Origin: Chloroflexota bacterium
GTDB lineage: Bacteria > Chloroflexota > UBA6077 > JACCZL01
Assembly: GCA_030447245.1 (NCBI GenBank)
Contig: JAUJPG010000023.1
Span: 1-64,000 of the forward strand
DNA: 64,000 bases
Reading direction: 5' to 3'
Position numbers and translations under genes: made by a program. This document shows, piece after piece, positions 27,487 through 36,462 of this stretch. Numbering within the stretch: position 1 is the first letter of the stretch; each line of letters starts with the position of its first letter. Below the pieces are notes generated by a model. That model was not told where the DNA came from, searched no databases, and saw nothing but the letters and a program-made list of their open reading frames with translations.

Positions 27487-28282
27487 ATGCAACGACGGCC
27501 TGGGCGGACCGCGTTGAGGTGCCGACGATCGGGTGGGGCACCAGGTGACCTTCGATGCCGGTGCACTGGAGGAGGCTTCCGCCACAAGATCCTGATGGAA
27601 GCGGTTGAGGCCGAAGGCGGAATTCGTCGACTCGTCCCCGATGTACGGCGAGGCGGAGCGCGTCCTCGGCGATGCTGTCCGCTCGATTCGCGAGCAAGAA
27701 ATGGCCACCAAGGTCTGGACCCTTCGGCCGCGGGGTCGGCGCTGATCGATGCGTCGCTTGCGTACTTCGGCGGTCGAGTCGACTTCTTCCAGATTCACAA
27801 TCTGGTCAGCTGGTCGACCACCTGGTAGAGCTCGAGCGGCGACGCGAGGTCGGCACCGTCCGTTGGATCGGCGCCACCCACTACGAGCATGCAGCGTTCG
27901 ACGAGTTGCGGCGAGTGATGGAGACGGGCAGGACGGCATCCAGATCCTGTACAACGCCGCCGGACGGGTCGTCGAGCGGGAGATTCTGCCGCTGGCAGCC
28001 GAGCTGACCTTGGGGTGGTCGTCATGCGCTCCGTTCGGCAAGGGCGTCCTGGGCCCGCCAGGCGCCGCCCGCGTCCGAGCTGCGGCCGCTCGAGCGCTAC
28101 GGGATCCAGACCTGGGCCCAGGCGCTGCTCAAGTGGATCCTGGAGCGACCCCGCCGCGTCCACGTCCTGATCCCGCTACGTCCAGGGAGGGGCGCATGAC
28201 CGAGAACGCCGCGGCCGGCCCCACCTCTGGCTCGAGCCCGAAGACCGCGAGCGAGTCGCATCCTCGCGTCAGAAATCCATGA
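27487..28282 (+). pseudogene. Aldo/keto reductase, frameshifted
   Basis: ATG at 27487 follows AGGAG. Segments in alternating frames give PTIGWGT, then EFVDSSPMYGEAERVLGDAV with the catalytic Asp and Tyr, MATKVWT with the catalytic Lys, DFFQIHNLVSW with the catalytic-region His, EVGTVRWIGATHYEHAAFDE and FGKGVLGPPG. This is the TIM-barrel order of the family. NADPH-dependent reduction of a carbonyl is expected; the substrate is unknown. The 3' end is uncertain and close to the convergent MoaD-like gene. Confidence 0.68.
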
Positions 28283-28309
28283 AGGCCGAACGATCGATCG
28301 AGGCCTGCG

Positions 28310-28571
28310 CTACCAAAGGGATAGTCCGGCCTGGTCGGGATCCCCGCTGACCGGGATCAGAGCCAGCTCGTCACCGTCGGCCAGTGGCGCTGACGCCTGG
28401 ACGTCGCTCTTGATACACCGCCAGCATCGCTTGATCGGTCCCCGACCCCAGACCTGGATAGTCGGCGCGCAGGCGTCGATCCACCGGCCGCAGTCGCGCC
28501 CACCGCGTCAACGGTCGATCACCGCGCCGACGGCCCGCGGGGAAGGCGCGACATAGCCGGCGAACCCGCAT
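28310..28571 (-). pseudogene. MoaD/ThiS-like small protein, frameshifted
   Basis: On the complement, ATG at 28571 begins MRVRRLCRAFP; later frames give RLRADYPGLGS, AMLAVYQE and QASAPLADGDELALIPVSGD, ending at TAG 28310. The last piece is the typical MoaD C-terminal strand. MoaD normally ends in GG for thiocarboxylation; here SGD is followed by PDQAGLSLW, so either the reading frame shifts again or this is not a working sulfur carrier. A molybdoenzyme is encoded at 36.9 kb. Confidence 0.5.
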
Positions 28572-28605
28572 GCCCGGAGTATACGGCTACCCACCCGCCC
28601 AACTT

Positions 28606-30092
28606 TCAGGATGGCTCGCGCCAGGACGCGTTCAGGTGCTCGGCGGGATAGCTCGAGGCCAGGTGGAGCAGCGCAGGCCAAAGATCGCGACAACGGATAG
28701 CCCCATGATCGTGGTGTAGGTCATCGGCTGGAAGACCGACCAGACGTACTTGAACACCACATAGTTGAGCACGCCGCCGAAGCAGAACAGCAGCGCCCGC
28801 CGTGCAGCGAGCGGTTCGGCAGCAGCGCCAGCGCCACGAGCCAGGTCAGGTACCAGGGCTCCCACCAGATGCAGGCGAACGTCAGGTAGGCGAATGACGT
28901 CGGGCCGCGCCCAACCAGCCTTCCCAGAGCGGACCCGCGATTGGCACGCCGCGGCTGCTCGACCACCACCAGCCCACGCGCGCCAGGACGTACAGGCTGA
29001 ACCCTACCCCGCCAGAGTGGCGGCAAGGCGTCCGCCTTCTTCCAACTCCCGCGTTTGACGGAAGTACTCGCGGAGCATCGTCGGGTCGAGGCGGTAAACC
29101 AGTTCCCCCGCGTGAGGAAGTGCAGCGTTCGCGTTCCTCCCAGAACGGTGCGTAGCAGCACCGCGAGCGCCAGCGCGATTGCACCGCCTCCGAGTATCCA
29201 GATCGCCTTGTGCCGCCCGGGGCGCGTTGACCCGCAGAAGCCCAACGAGAAAGGCCGCCGAGCGCGACGGCGAGCGCCTTGGTCAGCACGGCCGCTCCGA
29301 AGAGCGGGAACACCAGCAGACGCGGCCCGCTGACGAGCGCCCCGATTGCGAGCAGGACGAACAGGACCATCGCGACGTCGTTAGTGCGTTGCCGGCCAGC
29401 TCGAACTGGAGGAGCGGGTTCCAGGCGAAGAGGAGCGTGCCGGACGGGCGCCATGCAGGCGTCGCCGGGTGCGGCGGGAGCAAGTGCCAGATCACCACCG
29501 AGCAGCCGACGTAGGTCAGCAGGGCGGTCAGCTTGAACAGGACGAGCCCGGCAAGCAGACTCCCACCGGCCAGGGCGGTCGGGACCAGGCTCGCGTACAA
29601 CCAGATCGGCCTGTACACGGTGGCCTCACGCGGCCACGGCGAGAAGCGGACGAGCGTGTCCGCGAACTCGGCCGGGTGGCTGGACAAACGGGTTGCCGCC
29701 GTGGACCAGCACAATCCGTCCGTACATCAGGTAATCGTAGACGTCGAGCGCCGCGACCGGGATAGATCCCAATGAGCAGCACGCCGAACCCAATCTGCCC
29801 GCCCAGGATCAGCGGCAGGCCGCCGCCGCCGTCGCTTGACGGCGTGGTAGGCGCCGTACTGGAGGGCGAAGAGGAGCGCAAAGGCGCCGAGAAAGACCGC
29901 CTGTCCCTCGGGCGTGTAGCGACTGAGCCAGGTGTAGTCGAGGTTCGGCTGGTCGTACAAACGCCAGAGCGGCCAACGCAGGGTAAAGGCCGACAGGTAC
30001 ACCGCCGCGCTCGCAGCGCCGATGACGGCGAGCCACTCGGCCGAGAACCGGCGCGTAGTCTCGGCGCCGCGCGCGGCAAGGCCAGTCGTCAC
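28606..30092 (-). pseudogene. Polytopic membrane glycosyltransferase-like protein, frameshifted
   Basis: GTG at 30092 starts a long hydrophobic protein reconstructed from five frames. Pieces include AVYLSAFTLRWPLWRLYDQP, GGGLPLILGGQIGFGVLLIG, LYASLVPTALAGGSLLAGLV, FAWNPLLQFELAGNALTNDV and ALVSGPRLLVFPLFGAAVLT, and it ends with LHLASSYPAEHLNASWREPS at TGA 28606. The membrane-helix pattern and the WNPLLxxELxGNxHND-like motif are those of lipid-linked-sugar glycosyltransferases of the GT-C type (DUF2029/ALG group). About 480 residues if the frame is repaired. Confidence 0.6.
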
Positions 30093-30301
30093 GGCACGGC
30101 CGATGCCCCCGTCCTCAAGCGCGGCGTGGCTGTTGGCGACAGCCAGCCGGCCAACGCCGGGCGGTGTCTGACAACGGCGAGCCTAACGAGGTTCATCAGT
30201 CTGAAGGCGAGCAGCCAGCCGATCTCGAAGGTGCACATGCGGGGCCTCGCCGGATACTAGCACGCGGCCCGAGCCGGCCCGGCTGGCACCCGCGGAGGTA
30301 T

Positions 30302-30316
30302 TGAGATACCATCTCA
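30302..30316. promoter_or_regulatory. Probable Zur/Fur operator (inverted repeat)
   Basis: tgagat-acc-atctca is a perfect six-base inverted repeat with three-base spacer, 33 bases before the ATG of the Fur-family gene. The size and symmetry fit binding sites of dimeric Fur/Zur proteins. Self-regulation of the zur-znu unit is the simplest reading. The identity of the bound regulator is inferred. Confidence 0.6.
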
Positions 30317-30349
30317 CAGATGCGGACTGCGCGTTGCCAGGGTGAGCAG

Positions 30350-30847
30350 ATGTTTGGAACAATCCTGCGTGGCGAGGACGTGACCTTGCCGGTGGCCGAG
30401 GAGCCGGTGCGAGTGAGCGACGCGACGCAGATCATCGAGCGGCTGACCGAGGACGGACATCGTCTCACGACGCCGCGTCAGGCGATCATCAAGCTGGTCG
30501 CCCCGCGCACCGACCATTTCAGCGCCCAGGAAGTCTGGGACCAGGTCCGCGGCAAACACCGTGGCATCGGGCGGGCGACGGTCTTCCGAACGCTCGACCT
30601 TCTCGCCGAGTTGGGTGTCCTGAACCGCGTCCACGTTGGCGACAACTGCCACCGCTACACGGTCTGCGAGACGACCCACCACCACCACCTCATGTGTATC
30701 CAGTGCGGCAGCGTCGTCTCGCTAGACGCGGCCCCCGTCGAGCGGCAGATCCGCGAGATGGCCGGCGACGCTGGCTTCGAGCTGCTGACCCATCACCTCG
30801 AGCTCGTCGGTCGCTGCTCCACCTGTCGCCGCGCATCGTCGGTCTGA
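30350..30847 (+). CDS. zur: Fur family transcriptional regulator, probably Zur
   Basis: 165 residues. Winged-helix domain with GHRLTTPRQAIIKLV and the recognition part GIGRATVFRTLDLLAELGVL, then the dimerisation domain with THHHHLMCIQCGSV and CSTC, the structural zinc cysteines, and HHLELVG. ATG at 30350 follows GGGTGAG; ATG at 30320 would place the start beside the operator. Two zinc/manganese-type transporter genes follow on the same strand, so zinc is the most likely signal, though manganese or iron cannot be excluded. Confidence 0.85.
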   Translation: MFGTILRGEDVTLPVAEEPVRVSDATQIIERLTEDGHRLTTPRQAIIKLVAPRTDHFSAQEVWDQVRGKHRGIGRATVFRTLDLLAELGVLNRVHVGDNCHRYTVCETTHHHHLMCIQCGSVVSLDAAPVERQIREMAGDAGFELLTHHLELVGRCSTCRRASSV

Positions 30848-30978
30848 GCTGCTGGCCTGCACCCAGAATGCTGAGGACGGCTCGGTTCCACGAACCATCG
30901 TGTGATCCTGAGCCTGTGTGTCGTCGAGACGGGCCTTGCCTGCTCCATCGGAGCTGAGGGGCCTTCTCGGGAGCGGGT

Positions 30979-31812
30979 GTGACGACAATGTCCACGGCCA
31001 CTGACGAGACCGCGCCGAAGCTCCCGCGGCCGCCGCTCGGCGCGAGACCGATCGTCGAGCTCACCGGCGTCACGGCCGGCTATCGGGGCCAATCGGCTCT
31101 GGACGGCATTTCGCTAGCCCTGCCAGGCGGCTGCATGGTCGCGGTCGTCGGCCCCAACGGCAGTGGCAAGTCCACCCTGCTGAAGCTGCTGCTCGGGCTT
31201 GTCGTTCCGTGGTCGGGCATGGTCGAGGTTTTCGGCCAGACGCCGCGCGCGACGCGCCGCCGCGTCGGCTACGTCCCACAAACAGGTGCCGGCGACTGGA
31301 GCTTCCCGGTGACGGTCGGCGAGGTGGTGATGATGGGCCGCTACGGACGGCTGGGCCTCTTCTCGCGGCCCGGTCGCCTGGATCGAATGGCGGTCGCCGC
31401 CGCGCTCGAGCAGGTCGGCATGGCCGAGCACATGGACGAGCAGGTCGGGGAGCTTTCCGGCGGTCAGCGCCAGCGCGTCTTCCTGGCCCGCGCGCTGGCC
31501 CAGCAGCCGGAGCTGCTGTTGCTGGACGAGCCTCTGGTCGGAGTCGATGCGGTGACCGAGCAGGACGTGTACGGCCTGCTTGCCGGGTTGCGCGATCGCG
31601 GCGTGACCGTGCTGTTCACCACGCACGACCTGTCCACGCTGGCCGACCACTTCGACCTGGCCGTGTTCCTCAACCGCCGAGTCGTGGCCTTCGGCCGCCC
31701 TGAAGACGTCGTCACGGAGGAGCACCTGAGAACGGCGTACGGGCCGCGCATGAGCCTGGTGCAAATCGGCGGCCGGTTCTTCGCTGTCGATACCGGCGCT
31801 CACCATGACTGA
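30979..31812 (+). CDS. znuC: Metal ABC transporter ATP-binding protein (ZnuC/MntB type)
   Basis: 277 residues. Walker A GPNGSGKSTLLK, Q-loop GYVPQTGAGDWSFPVTVGEV, signature LSGGQRQRVFLARALA and Walker B LLLLDEPLVGVDAVTEQ are typical of the zinc/manganese importer ATPases. GTG at 30979 with GGGAG upstream; ATG at 30988 is an alternative. It lies 130 bases after zur and 21 bases before the permease. No binding-protein gene (ZnuA) is seen in the window. Confidence 0.9.
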   Translation: MTTMSTATDETAPKLPRPPLGARPIVELTGVTAGYRGQSALDGISLALPGGCMVAVVGPNGSGKSTLLKLLLGLVVPWSGMVEVFGQTPRATRRRVGYVPQTGAGDWSFPVTVGEVVMMGRYGRLGLFSRPGRLDRMAVAAALEQVGMAEHMDEQVGELSGGQRQRVFLARALAQQPELLLLDEPLVGVDAVTEQDVYGLLAGLRDRGVTVLFTTHDLSTLADHFDLAVFLNRRVVAFGRPEDVVTEEHLRTAYGPRMSLVQIGGRFFAVDTGAHHD

Positions 31813-31833
31813 CTCGCCTCTCGGACGCTCGGC

Positions 31834-32712
31834 GTGACCGCGTTTGGCCAGCTCCTCCTCGAGCCCTTTCAACTCGCCTTCATGCAGCGGGCGCTGGCCG
31901 CCACGGTCCTGGTCGGGCTGGTCTGCGCTGTTGTCGGTGCCTTTGTCGTCTGGAAGGGCCTGTCGTTTATCGGCGACGCTCTGGCCCACGCCTCATTCGC
32001 GGGAGTCGCGGCTGCCTACGTGCTCGGGCAGAGCATCTACCTTGGCGCAGCGGTCGCCGCGGTCGCGACCGCCTTGTCGATCACCTTTCTAAGCCGCCGG
32101 GCACGGCTCAGCGTCGACACGGTGATCGGGGTGCTGTTCGCCTTCGCATTCTCGCTTGGCATCGTCATCATGAGCCGTGTTCGCAACTACACTGGCGACC
32201 TGTTCGGTTTTATCTTCGGCAACGTCCTGGGGATCGGGTCGAGTGACCTGGTCGTCATCGCCATCTCGGGCTCGGTCATCGTCGGCGTCGTCCTGCTGCT
32301 CTACAAGGAGCTGTTCTTCGTGGCCTTCGACCCGGTTATGGCCGAGGCCAGCGGTCTGCCGGTCGCGGCGCTCCAATACTCCCTGTTGGTGTTGCTCGGG
32401 GCGACGGTCGTCGTCGCGATGCAGGCGATCGGCATCATCCTGGTCGTCGCGATGCTCGTGACGCCGGCGGCCACCGCCTCGATGGTGACGCGGCGTTTCC
32501 ACCGCATCATGCTGCTCGGCGGCGCGCTGTCGACCGTCGCGTCGGTCGCCGGGTTGTATCTGTCGTACTACGCAAACGTCCCGTCAGGCGCGGCAATCGT
32601 CCTGGTCAGCACGGCGATGTTCCTGGCGACGCTCTTGGTCACCAACCTCGGCTCCAGGCCACGCGCAGCGGCCGCCGCGGCGGGGGTGGGGCTGACCGCG
32701 GCTGAGTTCTAG
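31834..32712 (+). CDS. znuB: Metal ABC transporter permease (ZnuB/MntC type)
   Basis: 292 residues with about eight hydrophobic helices. The N-terminus FMQRALAATVLVGLVCAVVG, then WKGLSFIGDALAHASFAGVA, and AIGIILVVAMLVTPAATASM are hallmarks of the ABC-3 permease family. Start GTG at 31834. It forms the importer channel with the ATPase just upstream. Confidence 0.92.
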   Translation: MTAFGQLLLEPFQLAFMQRALAATVLVGLVCAVVGAFVVWKGLSFIGDALAHASFAGVAAAYVLGQSIYLGAAVAAVATALSITFLSRRARLSVDTVIGVLFAFAFSLGIVIMSRVRNYTGDLFGFIFGNVLGIGSSDLVVIAISGSVIVGVVLLLYKELFFVAFDPVMAEASGLPVAALQYSLLVLLGATVVVAMQAIGIILVVAMLVTPAATASMVTRRFHRIMLLGGALSTVASVAGLYLSYYANVPSGAAIVLVSTAMFLATLLVTNLGSRPRAAAAAAGVGLTAAEF

Positions 32713-32824
32713 GAGTCGTAGGATGGGGGGTAACCCTCCGGTCGCTGCCAGGCGCCAGACGGCTCGCGACAAAATCACCATCGTGGCACGCCGCATGCGT
32801 TTCGCCAGGTAGGAGGATTCAGGC

Positions 32825-33196
32825 ATGTTCGGACGATTCAGGCTTATGGCGCAGATCCTCGGGACAGGACGGCTGGCACTTGGATTGTTGCGCGACTCGC
32901 GCGTGCCGATGGGCGCCAAGCTCATCCTGGGCGCAACGGCGGCGTACCTGATCCTGCCGATTGACCTCGTGCCAGACGTAATCCCGGGCCTGGGACAGGC
33001 TGACGACGTGCTGGCGCTACTAGCCGGGTTGAACCTGTTCATCCGTGCCTGCCCGCGCTGGCTCGTCGACGAGCACGAACGTCGGCTGGGCGGCAAGCAG
33101 CGCCAGGGGATGGGGTACTCGGGGGCAAGTAACGGCCAGGACCCAAGCAACAGCGCTGGGCCCGTGATCGAAGGCCGCTATCGCCAGGTCCGCTAA
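32825..33196 (+). CDS. DUF1232 (YkvA-like) membrane protein
   Basis: 123 residues. The family core is plain: YLILPIDLVPDVIPGLGQAD followed by DVLALLAGLNLFI. It has one or two hydrophobic segments and a polar C-terminal tail. A strong AGGAGG ribosome site at about 32810 precedes the ATG. The function of DUF1232 proteins is unknown. Confidence 0.88.
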   Translation: MFGRFRLMAQILGTGRLALGLLRDSRVPMGAKLILGATAAYLILPIDLVPDVIPGLGQADDVLALLAGLNLFIRACPRWLVDEHERRLGGKQRQGMGYSGASNGQDPSNSAGPVIEGRYRQVR

Positions 33197-33327
33197 CACA
33201 GGCCTCGATCGCGGCGCAAATACCGCTCGATGAGTAGGCGCGAGATGCGTCTCGCCGCACCCAGCCCGGCTGGCCCGCGCAATCCAGGCGCCGACGGCTC
33301 CTCGCATACAAGGAATCGTACCGGGCC

Positions 33328-34488
33328 ATGATGGGCGGATGTGGAGCGTTGCCGCTGCTCGTGGTCCAGGGAATCTTCGGTGCGCGAGTCCTGCTACGTC
33401 TGGCACGGACGGCACGCGGGACGCCGATCTCGGCTGTTCCCGCCACGAGAGCGATTCCTGGCCAGATCAGCATTGTCGTGCCGGTCCTGAACGAGGCCGG
33501 GCGTGTCGGGCCGTGCCTTCAGGCGCTGATCGCCCAGGACGCGAGCGTCGCCGAGATCCTGGTGGTTGACGGCGGCTCGACCGACCGCACGCCCTCGCTA
33601 GTGGAAGAGTATGCCAGGCGGGACGGCCGCGTCCGGCTGGTGGACGCGACTCCGGTTCCGGCCGACTGGAACGGGAAGGTCTGGGGCCTGGAGGTTGGCT
33701 TGCGACAGGCTAGACCGCAAGCTGCATGGCTGTTGACGATCGACGCGGACGTGTTAGCCGCCCCGGCGTTGGCGCGCTCGCTCGTCGCCCATGCCCGCCT
33801 GCTGGAGCTGGACGCGTTCAGTGTAGCTACCCTCCAGCACCTGTCGGGCCCCGCCGAGGCGCTCATCCATCCGGCGTTCCTGACGACGCTGGTCTACCGG
33901 CTGGGTGGCCCCGGCCGCATTGCCGCGCGCGTCCAGAGCGTCCAGGCAAACGGTCAGTGCTTTCTCTTTCGGCGTGAGGTGCTCGACGCACGGGGTGGGT
34001 TCCGGAGCGCCCGTGCGTCGCGCTGCGAGGACCTGACGATCGCTCGCGACCTGGTGGCCCACGGGCATCGGATCGGGTTTTATGAGATCGATGGCCTCGC
34101 ATCTGTCAAGATGTACGCGAGCTGGCGCGAGGCGTGGCACAATTGGCCCCGTTCGCTGCCACTCGTCGACCAGTTCGCCCGGACGGCGAGCGTCCTCGGG
34201 CTGCTGGAGGTAACGTTCGTGCAAGCGCTGCCGATCCCCCTCCTGCTCCTCTTTCTCGCACGCGCTCGACTGCACGGCCTTCTGGGACCCGCCATCGCGC
34301 TGAACGCGCTGCTCGCCGCCATCCGACTTGGCGTGCTCGTAGGCACCGCCCGGGCATACCCCGATCGGCCATCGACCTATTGGTTCTCGCCGGTCTGCGA
34401 CGTGCCCGCTGTGGTCCAGATATGGCGGAGCCTGCGGCGGCGCCGGCATGTCTGGCGTGGCCGAGTGATGGTCGACGGAGTCTCTTGA
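33328..34488 (+). CDS. GT2 glycosyltransferase, carotenoid-cluster (CruC/CruG-like)
   Basis: 386 residues. An N-terminal membrane segment, then a GT-A domain with ISIVVPVLNEAGRVGPCL, VDGGSTDRTP and the DxD-like IDADVLAAP, followed by about three C-terminal helices. It lies directly before the CruF-like gene (TGATG overlap), the arrangement expected for carotenoid 1'-hydroxyl glycosylation. Specificity is inferred from the neighbours; ATG at 33331 is an equal start choice. Confidence 0.8.
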   Translation: MMGGCGALPLLVVQGIFGARVLLRLARTARGTPISAVPATRAIPGQISIVVPVLNEAGRVGPCLQALIAQDASVAEILVVDGGSTDRTPSLVEEYARRDGRVRLVDATPVPADWNGKVWGLEVGLRQARPQAAWLLTIDADVLAAPALARSLVAHARLLELDAFSVATLQHLSGPAEALIHPAFLTTLVYRLGGPGRIAARVQSVQANGQCFLFRREVLDARGGFRSARASRCEDLTIARDLVAHGHRIGFYEIDGLASVKMYASWREAWHNWPRSLPLVDQFARTASVLGLLEVTFVQALPIPLLLLFLARARLHGLLGPAIALNALLAAIRLGVLVGTARAYPDRPSTYWFSPVCDVPAVVQIWRSLRRRRHVWRGRVMVDGVS

Positions 34489-35334
34489 TGCACGCCGCGA
34501 CCCGGCCTGCTGGGGGCTCATCTCTTCGCGCTCGTCTTCGGCCTGATCGGGATGCTCGTGATGATCCCCCACCCGTGGCTGTGGGTCGGCAACCCCATCC
34601 TGGTTCAGGTCTTCTCGCTCAGCATGCAGCACGCGCCGAGTGCTGCACATCCTGCTCGGCGCGGCGGCGATGCTCGCGTTCGGCTCGCGCTTCGTTGGCG
34701 CGCGGAAGACGCTCACCTTCTTCATCGTCTCGACGGTCCTGTCGTGCAGCTTCGAGCTATTCGGGGCCGGGACTGGCTGGCCGTTCGGTGCGTATCAGTA
34801 CACCGAGGGCTCGGGGCCAAGATCGGCGACCGCGTGCCATATACGATCCCGCTCTCCTGGTTTTACATGGGTTTCGCCTCCTACCTGCTGGCTGGCACGA
34901 TCGTGGGCCGATTGATGCGGCGGCGCGTCGGCTGGTGGACGGTCCTGCTCGGTTCCTGGTTTCTGATGGTCTGGGACCTGGTGCTAGACCCCGCGATGGC
35001 CCATGAGTCGCTGCCGATCCGCTTCTGGGTCTGGCATCAGACTGGCCCCTACTTCGGGATGCCGCTCCAGAACTTCGTCGGCTGGTATGCGACAGGGCTG
35101 CTCTTCATGGCGGTGAGCCGCTGGTTGTGGCGCGGGGACGTCGCTCCGAACGGTGCGCCCGCCCTGTTCTCGCTGATCGTCTACGCGGCCAACCTTCTGT
35201 TCGGAATGGTTCTCAGCGGCAGCGTCGGCCTCTGGGTGCCAATCCTGTTGGCGATCGTCCTCGGGCTGGCACCGGCCAGCGTTGCCTGGCGCCCGAGCCT
35301 CGCCCGAGCCCCCGTCCTCGCTCGTGGCACCTAG
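34488..35334 (+). pseudogene. cruF: CruF-like carotenoid hydratase (DUF422), frameshifted
   Basis: Adds water to the 1,2 bond of an acyclic psi end group. ATG at 34488 begins MHAATRPAG; removing one G from the run at about 34511-34515 keeps the frame into HLFALVFGLIGMLVMIPHPW. Two more changes, near 34640 and 34810, join LHILLGAAAMLAFGSRFVGA and SFELFGAGTGWPFGAYQYTE to GAKIGDRVPYTIPLSWFYMG and the rest, which is intact to the stop (VWDLVLDPAMAHE, FVGWYATGLLF). All family parts are readable, so base errors are more likely than decay. Confidence 0.78.
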
Positions 35335-35342
35335 TCCGAGGG

Positions 35343-36197
35343 ATGAGGGACGTGAAAAGCACGTTCCATCACGCCTCACGCCTGGTCTCTCACGCCTCGT
35401 TTGAGCCATTCGCCCGCGTCGCAATCCGCCAATTTTGTATCGTGGCGGTGTCCCGGCGGATGGCCCCACGCGTCCAGGGTTTGGAGTTCATCCCGCCCGC
35501 CGGTCCGGTGGTGCTGGCCGGCCGCCACTATCATCATTTCTGGGATGCCGCGATCCTGCTGGCCTCTGTCCGCCGCCCACTCCACTTCCTCGTCGCTTTG
35601 GACTGGGTGCACGCGTCCCGTGAGCGGCGATTGATGGAGTGGGCCTGCCGAGCCGCGCGCTGGCCGGCACTGCTCCGGGCGGAGCGAGTCGGGGTCGACG
35701 GTGGCGTGTACCGTCCCGAGGATCTCGATCCGTACGTGCGGCGTGCCGCTCGCGACGCCGTCGAGCTTCTGCGTCAGGACCGAGCCCTGGTCGTCTTTCC
35801 CGAAGGCTATCCGACGGTCGATCCGGAAGGATCGCGCAAGCGCCGAGCTGACGCGTTCTTGCCGTTCCGCGCAGGCTTTGTCCGATTGGTGGTGCTCGCC
35901 CAGCGCACCGGTTCCGTCCGTATCCCGATCGTGCCATTTGGGCTTGCCTACCAGCCTGCCGGCGGGCCTCAGGTGCTCCTCCGAATCGGCGCCCCAACGT
36001 ACCTGCAGCCGGGCACTGACCCTGAGGCGTTGGCGGCGGTTGTCGAGGCCCGAGTGCGCTCGCTCTCGGCGCCGCTCAGTCGGGCCCACGTCCCCGCGCC
36101 GTCGACCTCTCGCCCGAGGCGGCCCGGGAGCGGCGCCAGATGGTGGACCTTTCGTCGTCAGGCGAGTCCAGCATCAAGATGCCCTGGACCACCATGA
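35343..36197 (+). CDS. PlsC-type acyltransferase (CruD-like)
   Basis: About 284 residues. Acyltransferase domain with GRHYHHFWDAA in the place of the usual NHxxxxD motif, and VVFPEGYPTV as the FPEG motif, then PIVPFGLAY. The first motif has the histidines one position away from the normal HX4D spacing. In Chloroflexus-type pathways a similar enzyme (CruD) acylates the carotenoid glucoside, and the position here fits. The last 40 residues are arginine/serine-rich and overlap the convergent lycopene cyclase gene by 122 bases, so the true end may be earlier. Confidence 0.75.
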   Translation: MRDVKSTFHHASRLVSHASFEPFARVAIRQFCIVAVSRRMAPRVQGLEFIPPAGPVVLAGRHYHHFWDAAILLASVRRPLHFLVALDWVHASRERRLMEWACRAARWPALLRAERVGVDGGVYRPEDLDPYVRRAARDAVELLRQDRALVVFPEGYPTVDPEGSRKRRADAFLPFRAGFVRLVVLAQRTGSVRIPIVPFGLAYQPAGGPQVLLRIGAPTYLQPGTDPEALAAVVEARVRSLSAPLSRAHVPAPSTSRPRRPGSGARWWTFRRQASPASRCPGPP

Positions 36198-36462
36198 CGT
36201 TGGTCAACAGGAAGAACACGGCCTCTTCAAGCGGCAGCCCTCCGATCCAGACGTTCAACGTCAGCTCTGGATTGAGCGACCAAATGCCAACCCGAATCGC
36301 CAGCGCGTCGGCCAGCGAAAGGTACAACGTTGGGATGAGCACTGCCCCCAGCAGCAGGCGGAGTTGTGCCCAGAGGATCTCCCGCGCCAGTACCCACTGC
36401 AAGACGATGATCGGCAGTGCCCAGATCAGCTCCGTCCCGAGGTACGTCCACTGACCCATCAA
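36076..36462 (-). CDS. crtYd: Lycopene cyclase domain protein, CrtYd-like subunit
   Basis: 128 residues, about three helices. The lycopene cyclase domain motif LPLEEAVFFLLTNVMVVQG is present, after GIWSLNPELTLNVWIGG. In actinobacteria and relatives two such small subunits make one heterodimeric cyclase. ATG at 36462 overlaps the stop of the partner gene by four bases. The polar C-terminal tail overlaps the convergent acyltransferase ORF. Confidence 0.87.
   Translation of the reverse strand: MMGQWTYLGTELIWALPIIVLQWVLAREILWAQLRLLLGAVLIPTLYLSLADALAIRVGIWSLNPELTLNVWIGGLPLEEAVFFLLTNVMVVQGILMLDSPDDERSTIWRRSRAASGERSTARGRGPD

Noticed and set aside
23150-29900. The many short ORFs as separate novel small proteins
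   Set aside because: Their translations join across frames into known families (CopC, HisB, RNase Y, aldo/keto reductase, MoaD), so they are fragments.
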